Below are positions 25,076-32,948 of a stretch of DNA of 42,950 nucleotides, one piece after another. The stretch is taken from contig DATGUS010000062.1 of NCBI GenBank assembly GCA_035301245.1, positions 1-42,950 on the forward strand, in the 5' to 3' direction. The DNA comes from Alloiococcus sp035301245 (GTDB lineage: Bacteria; Bacillota; Bacilli; Lactobacillales; Carnobacteriaceae_A). The position numbers were made by a program, and so were the translations under genes. Position 1 is the stretch's first letter, and each line of letters begins with the position of its first letter. Under the pieces are notes generated by a model. That model was not told the DNA's origin. It did no database searches and saw only the letters and a list, made by a program, of their open reading frames with translations.

Positions 25076-25109
25076 AGACTGGAACAATAAAATTTTGTTT
25101 CAGTCTTTT
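25076..25109 (+). terminator. Terminator after rplI
   Basis: AGACTGGAACAA pairs with TTGTTTCAGTCT (one G-U), loop of seven bases, ending TTTT. Confidence 0.85.
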
Positions 25110-25126
25110 CTAAACTATATAAATAA

Positions 25127-25142
25127 TGTTTCACGTGAAACA
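25127..25142. promoter_or_regulatory. parS: parS chromosome-partitioning site 2
   Basis: A second exact TGTTTCACGTGAAACA, in the rplI-dnaB spacer about 3.5 kb from the first. Confidence 0.95.
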
Positions 25143-25177
25143 TTATATTGAATTGAAAGTTAGAGAGGAAGAGAGTT

Positions 25178-26560
25178 TTGGTAACAGATTTTCAAGGGGA
25201 TCGACTACCACCACAAAATATAGAAGCAGAACAATCTGTTTTGGGGTCTGTATTATTAGATTCCGAAGCATTAGTTTCTGCACTTGAATATATTGATGAG
25301 AGTGACTTCTATAGACGTTCACATCAATTGATTTTTAAAGCAATGGTAGAATTAAGTGAAGATAACAAAGCCATTGATGTCATCACCATTACAGATACCC
25401 TAGAATCTTCAGGTCATTTAGAGGATATCGGTGGCGCGTCTTATCTGTCCGAAATATCCTCTGTAACACCGACAGCAGCTAACGTATCTTATTATGCGAA
25501 AATTGTAGAAGAACGCTCTCTGCTTAGAAAATTGATCACTACAGCTAATGATATTGCACAGAGTGGATATGAAGATAACGGTGATGTCCTTGATGTGCTA
25601 AATAATGCAGAGCAGAAAATTTTAGAAGTTTCTGAAAAACGTAATCGCAGTGGTTTTTTAAATATTCGTGATGTTCTAAATACGACTTATAACAATATTG
25701 AGGAGCTTCATAAGCAAGGTGGTCAGATTACAGGGTTATCAACCGGCTACCATCATTTAGATGAAATTACATCTGGTTTACATGCTGATGAATTAATTAT
25801 TCTTGCTGCTAGACCAGGTGTTGGTAAAACAGCTTTCGCACTGAACGTTGCACAAAATATTGGAACTAGTACCGATGAAACCGTCGCTCTTTTCAGTTTA
25901 GAGATGGGGGCTGAGCAACTAGTAAATCGTATGTTATGTGCGGAAGGAAATATTGATGCAGGGCGTCTCCGTAATGGTCAATTAACTGAAGAAGAATTCA
26001 ATCAATTAATCTTTGCGATGGGAAGCTTAGCGAATGCGAATATTTTTATTGATGATACACCAGGGATTCGTACGCCAGAAATTCGTGCAAAATGTCGTCG
26101 TTTAAAACAAGAACAAGGTGATTTAGGGCTGATTGTGATTGACTACCTACAGTTAATTGAAGGTTCTAACCGAGAATCTAGACAACAACAAGTTTCTGAA
26201 ATATCTCGTCAATTGAAAAAACTAGCTAAAGAATTATCAGTTCCTGTTATTGCATTATCACAGCTATCTCGTAGTGTTGAACAGCGTCAAGATAAGCGTC
26301 CAATCTTAAGTGATTTACGTGAATCAGGGTCAATCGAGCAAGATGCGGATATTGTTGCATTCTTATACCGAGAAGATTATTATCGCAGTGAAGATGGAGA
26401 AGATGATGATCAAATTACTGATAACAGTGTCGAGGTCATTATTGAAAAAAACCGTAGTGGTGCGCGAGGTACCGTGAAACTACACTTTAAGAAAGAGTTC
26501 AATAAGTTTACGTCATTATCTTACCGTCCTGATGAAGAAATGCCTCAAGGGTTTGGTTAA
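25178..26560 (+). CDS. dnaB: Replicative DNA helicase (DnaB type)
   Basis: The hexameric helicase of the replication fork (called DnaC in Bacillus subtilis). The 460-residue protein has an N-terminal primase-interacting domain (about 10-110, LPPQNIEAEQSVLGSVLLD), a linker and the RecA-like motor. The motor shows Walker A PGVGKT (213-218), VIDYLQLI as Walker B, ALSQLSRSVEQR, and the arginine-finger segment DLRESGSIEQDADIV. The start is TTG at 25178 after a GA-rich site (GAGGAAGAGAG). In most Firmicutes purA follows; here the gene ends in a terminator and an accessory block begins. Confidence 0.97.
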   Translation: MVTDFQGDRLPPQNIEAEQSVLGSVLLDSEALVSALEYIDESDFYRRSHQLIFKAMVELSEDNKAIDVITITDTLESSGHLEDIGGASYLSEISSVTPTAANVSYYAKIVEERSLLRKLITTANDIAQSGYEDNGDVLDVLNNAEQKILEVSEKRNRSGFLNIRDVLNTTYNNIEELHKQGGQITGLSTGYHHLDEITSGLHADELIILAARPGVGKTAFALNVAQNIGTSTDETVALFSLEMGAEQLVNRMLCAEGNIDAGRLRNGQLTEEEFNQLIFAMGSLANANIFIDDTPGIRTPEIRAKCRRLKQEQGDLGLIVIDYLQLIEGSNRESRQQQVSEISRQLKKLAKELSVPVIALSQLSRSVEQRQDKRPILSDLRESGSIEQDADIVAFLYREDYYRSEDGEDDDQITDNSVEVIIEKNRSGARGTVKLHFKKEFNKFTSLSYRPDEEMPQGFG

Positions 26561-26663
26561 AGTAATAAAATAAGATAATGGTATATACCACTTGAGTCAT
26601 ATTTGTTAATATGATAATAACGAATGATAATATTTAAAATTTTTAAAGCTGAATATAAATTTA

Positions 26664-26713
26664 GAAGCTATCATTAAAGTGAGGTACTTAGCCTACTTTA
26701 TGATAGCTTTTTG
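26664..26713. terminator. Terminator between dnaB and the convergent lysR gene
   Basis: AAGCTATCAT and AAAGT on the left pair with ACTTTATGATAGCTT on the right (one bulged T), followed by five T residues on the plus strand. It serves dnaB and may also stop lysR transcripts. Confidence 0.85.
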
Positions 26714-26714
26714 T

Positions 26715-27599
26715 TTATTTTTTATTTTTAACTGCTTTTCTCAAACTCTGGTTAAATTCTTCTTGAACTTTAGATAATGACAAGTTTTTGTTAAAGACTA
26801 ATGCGGTATTAAACTCTGGTCCACCTTCAAGTGGAATAGTGATAATATCAAAGCGATCTCTAACAAGAACATCGAAGACAATGCCCACTGCAACACTCTG
26901 AGAAATGAATGAGTTCACTGATTGAATTTCTTTAGCGAAAGTCACTTTTGATGAACTGATCTTATTTTCATCCATCCACTTTTTAAAGATTGGATAGTGT
27001 ACATATTTGTCATCTAAAGTGATTAAAGAGTACTCATTTAACATATCTAAGGTAATAACATCTTTTTCAGCTAGTGGATGTGTCTTGGACACACACACAG
27101 ATAAAGGTCTAGAGTCTAATGGATAGATTTCTGCCCAATTTTCATCAAGATCAAATGATTCTAATCCAATAATAGCTGCTGATACGCGCCCTTCTTCTAA
27201 CAATTGAAGCATATAACTAGAGCTTTCATCTTCGATTAAATTAATGGAAGGAACATATTTAGCTAAGTTTGGCATAATTTGAGGTAAGAAATAGCCACCA
27301 ATAGTTGGTAAGAAGCCAAAGCTCACTTCATTTGATTCAATCGTCTTCATTTCATTCTTTGTTTGATCTAAAATATCAATGATTTGGTTAGCTCGTTCAT
27401 ACAAAATCTTACCAGTAGGAGTAAGTGCAAAACTTTTTGTTGATCGATCACGAGTGATTAGTTTTGAATCAAACTCCTCTTCTAAGCGTTTTAAGGCTAT
27501 TGAGATAGAAGGCTGTGAAACATAAAAAGCTTCAGCCGTTTTAGTAAAACTAGAACAGTCAGCTAAGTATCGATAATAAATTAAATCTTGTATCTTCAT
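26715..27599 (-). CDS. LysR family transcriptional regulator (CidR/AlsR-like)
   Basis: A 294-residue LysR-type regulator. The N-terminal winged helix-turn-helix is plain (MKIQDLIYYRYLADCSSFTKTA, AEAFYVSQPSISIALKRLEEE); the effector domain follows from about residue 85. The frame has an ATG four codons upstream, but GGAG of that ATGGAG serves as ribosome binding site for the ATG at 27599. It is divergent from lrgA-lrgB-lctO, with a 325-base spacer holding a dyad that could be its operator. In staphylococci a LysR regulator (CidR) controls the related cid/lrg genes in response to carbon metabolites, so control of its neighbours is the likely role. The effector cannot be read from sequence. Confidence 0.9.
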   Translation of the reverse strand: MKIQDLIYYRYLADCSSFTKTAEAFYVSQPSISIALKRLEEEFDSKLITRDRSTKSFALTPTGKILYERANQIIDILDQTKNEMKTIESNEVSFGFLPTIGGYFLPQIMPNLAKYVPSINLIEDESSSYMLQLLEEGRVSAAIIGLESFDLDENWAEIYPLDSRPLSVCVSKTHPLAEKDVITLDMLNEYSLITLDDKYVHYPIFKKWMDENKISSSKVTFAKEIQSVNSFISQSVAVGIVFDVLVRDRFDIITIPLEGGPEFNTALVFNKNLSLSKVQEEFNQSLRKAVKNKK

Positions 27600-27762
27600 A
27601 ATCTTCTCCATAAATCGTTTTTAAATAATCTAATATATTCAGTACTTATTAGTATATTTTATAATAGCATATTTTTTGCCGTCTGATAAGAACTTATAGT
27701 TTTAAAATACGGTAAGTCCTTTATTCTCTTATATATACTATAACATATTGCAGAAAACTTAC

Positions 27763-27780
27763 GTATGTGAATAATCATAC
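27763..27780 (+). promoter_or_regulatory. Candidate LysR operator upstream of lrgA
   Basis: GTATG, eight bases, CATAC: an interrupted dyad centred about 50-55 bases upstream of the expected lrgA transcription start, the usual place for a LysR recognition site. A further half, GTATGATTA (27840-27848), is the reverse complement of TAATCATAC (27772-27780) and lies downstream of the -10. Confidence 0.45.
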
Positions 27781-27789
27781 AAATAAAAG

Positions 27790-27818
27790 TTGTGTTGTCT
27801 ATTATATTTATTTATAAG
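27790..27818 (+). promoter_or_regulatory. Promoter of lrgA-lrgB-lctO
   Basis: TTGTGT (27790-27795) and TATAAG (27813-27818) with 17 bases between them. Confidence 0.5.
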
Positions 27819-27876
27819 GTGATAACAACTTCATATTTCGTATGATTAATTCCTATGATATGATTAAACCAACAAA

Positions 27877-27890
27877 TGAAAAGGCTTTCA
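27877..27890 (+). promoter_or_regulatory. cre-like site in the lrgA leader
   Basis: TGAAAAGGCTTTCA matches 13 of 14 positions of TGWAANCGNTTWCA and is nearly palindromic; the mismatch is the central C. It lies between the promoter and lrgA, where CcpA would act as a roadblock. Confidence 0.45.
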
Positions 27891-27924
27891 GAAAAATCGA
27901 AAAAGAGAAAAGGATGTATATAAA

Positions 27925-28293
27925 TTGAAGTATTTTAAACAGTTACTTTATATTTTCTTCTTCTCCTTATTAGGAGAGATTGTTTCCATTATACTACCGT
28001 TTAGTGTTCCTGGTAGTGTTGCGGGAATGATTTTACTGTTTATTGCTCTACACACCAGACTACTTAAAATAGAGAAAGTTGAAGAAGTAGGTGATTGGTT
28101 AGTTAATAATATGGCGATCTTCTTTGTACCTGCTGGGATTGGTTTAATGACTAACTTCGATATCATCGGTGAAACATGGTGGCAATTACTTATCATAATT
28201 GTTATTTCAGCAACATTAATGATGTGGTTTGTCGGATTTATTACTCAATTTATGATGGATCATAGTTCTAATAAAAAGGAGGTTAAACCATGA
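27925..28293 (+). CDS. lrgA: LrgA/CidA family holin-like membrane protein
   Basis: A 122-residue membrane protein of the LrgA/CidA family with four predicted membrane segments (LLYIFFFSLLGEIVS, PGSVAGMILLFIALH, NMAIFFVPAGIGLM, LLIIIVISATLMMWFVGF). The family was first described as holin-like regulators of murein hydrolases. In Bacillus subtilis and Streptococcus mutans the LrgAB-type pair has been shown to carry pyruvate. The start is TTG at 27925 with AAAGGATG eight bases before; the ATG at 27914 is out of frame. It overlaps lrgB by four bases (ATGA). Its neighbour is a pyruvate-producing oxidase, which favours the transport view. Confidence 0.9.
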   Translation: MKYFKQLLYIFFFSLLGEIVSIILPFSVPGSVAGMILLFIALHTRLLKIEKVEEVGDWLVNNMAIFFVPAGIGLMTNFDIIGETWWQLLIIIVISATLMMWFVGFITQFMMDHSSNKKEVKP

Positions 28294-28994
28294 TTGACAC
28301 ACTTTCGCTCAATCCTTTTACAGGGATTGTTTTAACCCTCTTTTTCTACTTACTAGGTGCAAAGCTAAATAAGAAGTGGTCAAATCCATTATTCACACCA
28401 CTTATTTTTGCAATTTTATGTGTGATGGGGTTGCTTTTAATTACTGACGTTTCTTATGATGAATATATGATTGGTGGTCAATACTTTCATATTTGGGTTA
28501 CACCAGCAACAGTAGCGTTAGCTATTAAACTAGAACGTAATTATAACTATTTAAAAGAAAATTATAAAGCTATATTAAGTGGGATTTTTGTCGGCGTATT
28601 ATTTCATACAATGATTATTTTAGGGTTATCTATTTTATTTGAATTTAATGGTGAACTATTCGCTACATTGTATCCTAAGTCAGTAACCACAGCAGTGGCA
28701 CTAGGAGTTTCTGAATCTATGGGTGGTATTGTATCACTAACCGTTGCTATCGTAGTCTTTACTGGGATATTAGGGGCCGTTATTGCACCAACGTTATTTA
28801 GAATAACAAAAATTACTCACCCGGTTGCACAAGGGATCGCCATTGGTTCAAGTTCACATGCTATGGGAACAACAAAAGCCATCGAGATGGGTGAAATCCA
28901 AGGAGCTATGTCTGGATTAGCGATTGTTGTTACTGGAGTTACAGTCGTTATCTTTATCCCATTAGCAGAAATTTTATTAACAATGTTCTTTTAA
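28290..28994 (+). CDS. lrgB: LrgB/CidB family membrane protein
   Basis: A 234-residue membrane protein of the LrgB family, the partner of LrgA. Multiple hydrophobic segments span it. Conserved features are KSVTTAVALGVSESMGG, APTLFRITKITHPVAQGIAIG and SSHAMGTTKAIEMGEIQGAMSG. AAAAAGGAGG precedes the ATG, which overlaps the lrgA stop, so the two are translationally coupled. lctO follows after 27 bases in the same operon. The pair probably forms a facilitated pyruvate carrier or an LrgAB lysis-control complex; the sequence alone does not decide. Confidence 0.92.
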   Translation: MIDTLSLNPFTGIVLTLFFYLLGAKLNKKWSNPLFTPLIFAILCVMGLLLITDVSYDEYMIGGQYFHIWVTPATVALAIKLERNYNYLKENYKAILSGIFVGVLFHTMIILGLSILFEFNGELFATLYPKSVTTAVALGVSESMGGIVSLTVAIVVFTGILGAVIAPTLFRITKITHPVAQGIAIGSSSHAMGTTKAIEMGEIQGAMSGLAIVVTGVTVVIFIPLAEILLTMFF

Positions 28995-29021
28995 AAATAA
29001 CAATTAAGGAGAAATGAAAAA

Positions 29022-30128
29022 ATGTCAATAAATTATAATGCACCAAAAGTTGTTAAGGAATTAGAAATTATTAATACGTATGAATTAGAAGAAAAAGCAG
29101 AAAAAGTCGTGCCTAAAGGTGGGTATGGTTATATCTCAGGAGGATCAGGAGATGAATTCACATTAAAACGTAACACAGAATGTTGGAATAACTATGGGAT
29201 CATTCCACGTATGTTAGCAGATGTAGAAAAACCGGATACGTCAACTTCTATCATTGGACATGATTTAAAAGTACCATTCATTATGGCGCCGATTGCAGCT
29301 CATGGCTTAGCTCATGAGTCAAAAGAAGCAGGAACAGCAAAAGGAATCTCAGAATTTGGTGGGACAATCATGTCAATCAGTGCTTATTCAGGTGCGAAAT
29401 TTGAAGAAATTGATGAAGGATTGAATGGTAATGATCGTTGGTTCCAAATTTATATGTCTAAAGATGATGAATTAAACAAGAATATTATAGATGAAGCTAA
29501 AGCAGACGGTGCAACGGCTATTATTTTAACGGCTGACGCTACTGTGTCTGGTAACCGAGACACAGATGATCGTAATAAATTTGTGTATCCATTTGGTATG
29601 CCTATTGTTTCAAGATACCTAAAAGGTGGGGCAAAGAATATGTCCTTGAATAATATCTATGCACAGTCAAAACAAAAAATTAGTATTCTCGATGTACGTT
29701 TCTTAGCTGAATATTCTGGATTACCTGTATTTGTTAAAGGTGTTCAAGCTCCTGAAGATGCATTAGCAGCAATTGGAGCAGGAGCAGCAGGTATTTGGGT
29801 ATCAAACCATGGTGGACGTCAATTAGACGGTGCGCCAGGATCATTTGAAACATTAAAAGAGATTTCAGAAGCTGTTCAAGGGAGAGTACCTATTGTTTTT
29901 GACAGTGGCATTCGACGTGGCGAACACATATTTAAAGCATTAGCACATGGTGCTGATATTGTCGCAATTGGACGTCCTGTACTCTATGGACTAGCTTTAG
30001 GTGGATGGAAAGGTGTTCAGTCTGTATTTGAGTATTTCCAAAAAGACTTAGAACGTGTCATGCAGTTAGCTGGTACTCAAACAATTGATGACGTGAAAAA
30101 TGCTCGTCTAATGGACATCAAAAACTAA
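29022..30128 (+). CDS. lctO: L-lactate oxidase (FMN-dependent)
   Basis: A 368-residue enzyme of the FMN alpha-hydroxyacid oxidase family that converts L-lactate and oxygen to pyruvate and hydrogen peroxide. It is a TIM barrel closely resembling Aerococcus viridans lactate oxidase as I recall it. Visible elements: active-site Y37 in GYGYISGGSGDE; FIMAPIAAHGLAHE (86-99); Y144 in WFQIYMSKDD; K239 in VFVKGVQ; and catalytic H263 and R266 in SNHGGRQLDGAPGS. FMN phosphate contacts fit FDSGIRRGEHI and AIGRPVLYGLALGG. The Aerococcus enzyme has SNHGARQLYEAPGS at the catalytic segment, so the residues after the arginine differ. AAGGAG precedes the ATG. It is the last gene of lrgA-lrgB-lctO. A related hydroxyacid substrate is possible. 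Confidence 0.93.
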   Translation: MSINYNAPKVVKELEIINTYELEEKAEKVVPKGGYGYISGGSGDEFTLKRNTECWNNYGIIPRMLADVEKPDTSTSIIGHDLKVPFIMAPIAAHGLAHESKEAGTAKGISEFGGTIMSISAYSGAKFEEIDEGLNGNDRWFQIYMSKDDELNKNIIDEAKADGATAIILTADATVSGNRDTDDRNKFVYPFGMPIVSRYLKGGAKNMSLNNIYAQSKQKISILDVRFLAEYSGLPVFVKGVQAPEDALAAIGAGAAGIWVSNHGGRQLDGAPGSFETLKEISEAVQGRVPIVFDSGIRRGEHIFKALAHGADIVAIGRPVLYGLALGGWKGVQSVFEYFQKDLERVMQLAGTQTIDDVKNARLMDIKN

Positions 30129-30152
30129 ATATATTAATGTAAAAAGTAGTTA

Positions 30153-30202
30153 AAACAAGTAAAAACTCCGTCAAAATCAAATTGATGGAGTTTTACTTGT
30201 TT
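30153..30202. terminator. Bidirectional terminator between lctO and ktrA
   Basis: A stem of about 21 pairs: AAACAAGTAAAA, CTCC and TCAA on the left pair with TTGA, GGAG and TTTTACTTGTTT on the right, with one bulge and one wobble. A/T flanks on both sides suit convergent genes. Confidence 0.9.
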
Positions 30203-30869
30203 ATTTGATTTTATTAAGATAATCTAAACGTTCAAAACGATCTGAATTGGTTATGACAACGAGTATGGATCCTTTTTCGATAATAGTGTCATTTGCCATC
30301 GTATAATCAATGGGACTATCAGAATCATATTTAATTCCGATAACGTTTAATTCATATTTTTTTCGTAAATCTAGTTCTTTTACTGTTTTTCCAAGCCAGC
30401 TCTTAGGTGCTTTAAATTCAATGATGGACATCGTATCGTCTAAATCAATAACATCCAAAATGTGGTGTTTAATTAAGCTACGAGCGGTTCGAATACCCAT
30501 TTCATGTTCAGGTCGTATAACTTGTGTGGCACCTACTTCAAGCATGATATCCATATAGGTTCTGTTTTTTGATTTTGCAATAATTTCTTTGACACCTAAT
30601 TTTTTAAGACACATGATTGCTAATACACTAGCTTCAAGAGAAGTACCAGTTGCAATGACTACTCGGTCACACTGGTCAATTCCAATACTTTTAAGGAGTT
30701 CATAATCAGTAAAGTCACCCACAACTCCTTTAACAAGGTATTGTTCTACTCTGTCAACATTTGACTCAAGACGATCAACAGCAATGACACTATGGTCTTG
30801 GCTCCCTAATTCTTTAGCTATTGTTGATCCAAATATTCCAAGTCCTAAAATTCCAATCGTTTTGTTCAT
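30201..30869 (-). CDS. ktrA: Potassium uptake gating protein KtrA (TrkA/RCK family)
   Basis: A 222-residue cytoplasmic regulatory subunit of a Ktr potassium channel-transporter. RCK_N occupies about 1-130 with the nucleotide-binding GxGxxG at G9-G14 (GLGIFG), the acidic D at the end of strand 2 (VIAVD), and VVIATGTSLEASVLA. RCK_C lies at about 140-220. In relatives ATP/ADP binds RCK_N, and c-di-AMP binds RCK_C and closes the transporter. The gene follows ktrB by 11 bases in one operon. Its stop codon overlaps the terminator arm shared with lctO. Confidence 0.93.
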   Translation of the reverse strand: MNKTIGILGLGIFGSTIAKELGSQDHSVIAVDRLESNVDRVEQYLVKGVVGDFTDYELLKSIGIDQCDRVVIATGTSLEASVLAIMCLKKLGVKEIIAKSKNRTYMDIMLEVGATQVIRPEHEMGIRTARSLIKHHILDVIDLDDTMSIIEFKAPKSWLGKTVKELDLRKKYELNVIGIKYDSDSPIDYTMANDTIIEKGSILVVITNSDRFERLDYLNKIK

Positions 30870-30880
30870 ATATAAGCTCC

Positions 30881-32263
30881 CTATCCAATTAAAATATCGC
30901 CTTTAGCGTATTGAATGTCAATACGTTTTCTTCTTTTTATCTGTAGTGCTGTAAATGCAGTAATAGGCCCTAAGCGTCCAATAAACATGTATATCATCAA
31001 AATACATTGACTCCATTTAGACAATGTTGGTGTCAGATCAGCTGAAACACCAACTGTAGCTAGAGCAGAAATAACTTCAAAAATAATATATTCTAACATA
31101 ACTCCGTGATCAAAAATAGCAATCATAAAGCTACCAAATAACACAAGAATAATAAACGTTGTGCCAATGACTAAGGCTTTTTTAGCTACTTGGCGATCAA
31201 TCGTATGGTTTTTGTAAGTGATATACTTGCTTTGAGTAATTTCGCTTTTAATAATAGAATAGATTAACATCACAGACGCTGTTTTGACGCCTCCTGCAGT
31301 TCCGCCAGGTGAACCACCAATAAACATAAGAACATAAAACAAAATAAAGCTTGAAGAATAAATCATTGTGAAATTTACTGTAGAAAAACCGGCAGTACGC
31401 ATTGTAGTTGACTGAAAGAAACTCGTTTGCAGTTTGTCAATTAATGTATACTGACCAATTGTTAAATCATTTGACCACTCTGTCCATAAAAAGAGTAATG
31501 TACCAAAAACTAGTAAAAAAAGCGTCATATTTAAGACTAATTTTGTATGAAGAGATAACTTTGTATAACGTGACCGAAATCCAGCCACACCTCTAGATGA
31601 CATATATTCTTTAAAATTTTCACGGAGATCAAACCAGACTGAAAACCCAAGGCCACCAGAGATGATTAATACTGGTATGACAATTGTAATAATAGGATTT
31701 GTAGCGAACTGTTGTAAACTTTCAGTTCCAAAATTATCAAATCCAGCATTATTAAAAGCTGATACCGCAATAAATATTGAAGTGAAAATTCCTTTACCCC
31801 ATCCGTGAATGGGGACAAAGACAAATGTTAAAAAGAAAGCGCCAAGTGACTCTAAAATGAGCGTAAATTTAATGATCATAAATAAAAATTCTTGGAAGTT
31901 TGTTAAGTCTACTCGATTTAACGCTTCGGTTAAGGTAATACTTTGATCTAAACCAATACCTTGTTTAAACTTTAAAAAAATTGATGCGACAATTGTCAAA
32001 AGTCCTAAACCACCAAGTTTCATTAATAGGATGCACACGATTTGTCCAAAAAGGTTATACGTTAAATAGACAGGTTGGGTATAAAGGCCTGTCACACAAA
32101 CCATCGAAACAGCAGTAAATAAGTGATCAAAATACGTGGCTTCTGAAGTTGATATTTGAGAAATGGGTAACGAAAGTAAGATTGACCCAACTATTATAAC
32201 GATAAGAAAACTAAATGCAATCTTAAACGGAATGCTCAGCTTATTAAACTGATTTGATATCAT
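30881..32263 (-). CDS. ktrB: Potassium uptake membrane protein KtrB (TrkH family)
   Basis: The 460-residue ion-conducting subunit of the Ktr system, with repeated membrane-pore-membrane units. Selectivity-filter segments are visible as VSMVCVTGLYTQPVY, SAFNNAGFDNFG, TMRTAGFSTVNF and ALATVGVSADLTP, each with the key glycine. The filter near GGSPGGTAGGVKT is followed by the gating loop. The start is uncertain. ATG at 32263 gives the N-terminus expected from homologues (MISNQFNKLSIPFK) but has a distant AGGAG. A TTG at 32296 has AGGAG seven bases upstream and would add 11 residues. The region folds into a hairpin. A good -10 is at 32362-32367. Confidence 0.92.
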   Translation of the reverse strand: MISNQFNKLSIPFKIAFSFLIVIIVGSILLSLPISQISTSEATYFDHLFTAVSMVCVTGLYTQPVYLTYNLFGQIVCILLMKLGGLGLLTIVASIFLKFKQGIGLDQSITLTEALNRVDLTNFQEFLFMIIKFTLILESLGAFFLTFVFVPIHGWGKGIFTSIFIAVSAFNNAGFDNFGTESLQQFATNPIITIVIPVLIISGGLGFSVWFDLRENFKEYMSSRGVAGFRSRYTKLSLHTKLVLNMTLFLLVFGTLLFLWTEWSNDLTIGQYTLIDKLQTSFFQSTTMRTAGFSTVNFTMIYSSSFILFYVLMFIGGSPGGTAGGVKTASVMLIYSIIKSEITQSKYITYKNHTIDRQVAKKALVIGTTFIILVLFGSFMIAIFDHGVMLEYIIFEVISALATVGVSADLTPTLSKWSQCILMIYMFIGRLGPITAFTALQIKRRKRIDIQYAKGDILIG

Positions 32264-32277
32264 TTCAATGCATCTTC

Positions 32278-32320
32278 TCCTAACTATAAGTAACAAAATG
32301 ATACTCCTAAATAGTTAGGA
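32278..32320 (-). repeat. Hairpin in the ktrB 5' region
   Basis: TCCTAACTAT (32278-32287) and ATAGTTAGGA (32311-32320) are perfect 10-base arms with 23 bases between them. In the ktrB mRNA the 3' arm contains most of the AGGAG nearest to the ATG, while the loop holds a second AGGAG with the TTG start, so folding could select the start site. Confidence 0.55.
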
Positions 32321-32361
32321 ATACAACAATGTTCTTAATTATTCTATGAAAATATTTTTGG

Positions 32362-32367
32362 ATTATA
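32362..32367 (-). promoter_or_regulatory. Candidate -10 of ktrBA
   Basis: Perfect TATAAT on the minus strand, between the ytxH terminator and ktrB. No convincing -35 was found. Confidence 0.4.
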
Positions 32368-32381
32368 GTCATTTAAATAAT

Positions 32382-32412
32382 AAAAAATAACAGCTTTTAC
32401 ACTGTTATTTTT
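32382..32412 (-). terminator. Terminator after ytxH
   Basis: AAATAACAG pairs with CTGTTATTT (32385-32393 and 32402-32410), followed on the minus strand by a T run. It separates ytxGH from ktrBA. Confidence 0.8.
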
Positions 32413-32423
32413 ATATCATTCAA

Positions 32424-32930
32424 CTAGTTAATATCAAATTCAGGATTATCATCAAGATTTTGATCATCTAATGCTTCATCTAGTTCGTCTGCAGGGATGA
32501 CTTCATCGTGATCGGGTTCTTGGGTAGTCCCTTGAACATTGCCTAAATCTGTGTCTTCTAAAACGTTATTAGGCACATCATCTAGCGAACCTTCATCAAC
32601 TTGAGTAGGCTCCGCTCCATGGACTTCACCTTCATTTAAATCACGCTCTTCCAATTCTTGTTCAATTTCAGCAATTGTACGAGCTAATTCGGCTTCTTGT
32701 TCAATCATCATTTGTCGTTCGTGTTCAGCTTGTAATTTTGATTCGTTATAAGATGCTTTCACATCTTCTTTTAAATTTGTTGCATAGACTTTTGCGTCAT
32801 CAAGCTGTTTTTCAGCTTCACGTTTTATATCTTTACGTAACTCTTTACCAGATTTAGGTGCAAATAATAAGGCACCGAGAGCTGATCCAACAGTTAATAG
32901 AATAGTTTTAGATAATTTTACTTTTGGCAT
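32424..32930 (-). CDS. YtxH domain-containing protein
   Basis: A 168-residue protein of the YtxH family, function unknown; in Bacillus a relative belongs to the general stress group. The N-terminal hydrophobic stretch TILLTVGSALGALLFAP runs into the family signature APKSGKELRKDI, then a charged coiled-coil-like segment (about 40-100). A very acidic C-terminal tail rich in Asp, Glu and Asn follows (about 100-168). Two in-frame ATGs lie six bases apart; the second is nine bases from AAAGGAG and is used. It follows the DUF948 gene by 18 bases; this pairing is common in Bacilli. Confidence 0.85.
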   Translation of the reverse strand: MPKVKLSKTILLTVGSALGALLFAPKSGKELRKDIKREAEKQLDDAKVYATNLKEDVKASYNESKLQAEHERQMMIEQEAELARTIAEIEQELEERDLNEGEVHGAEPTQVDEGSLDDVPNNVLEDTDLGNVQGTTQEPDHDEVIPADELDEALDDQNLDDNPEFDIN

Positions 32931-32948
32931 ATTCATTCGCTCCTTTAG

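Noticed and set aside
26579..26590. 12-base palindrome TGGTATATACCA after dnaB
   Set aside because: Short and AT-rich, with no link to a promoter; chance is sufficient.
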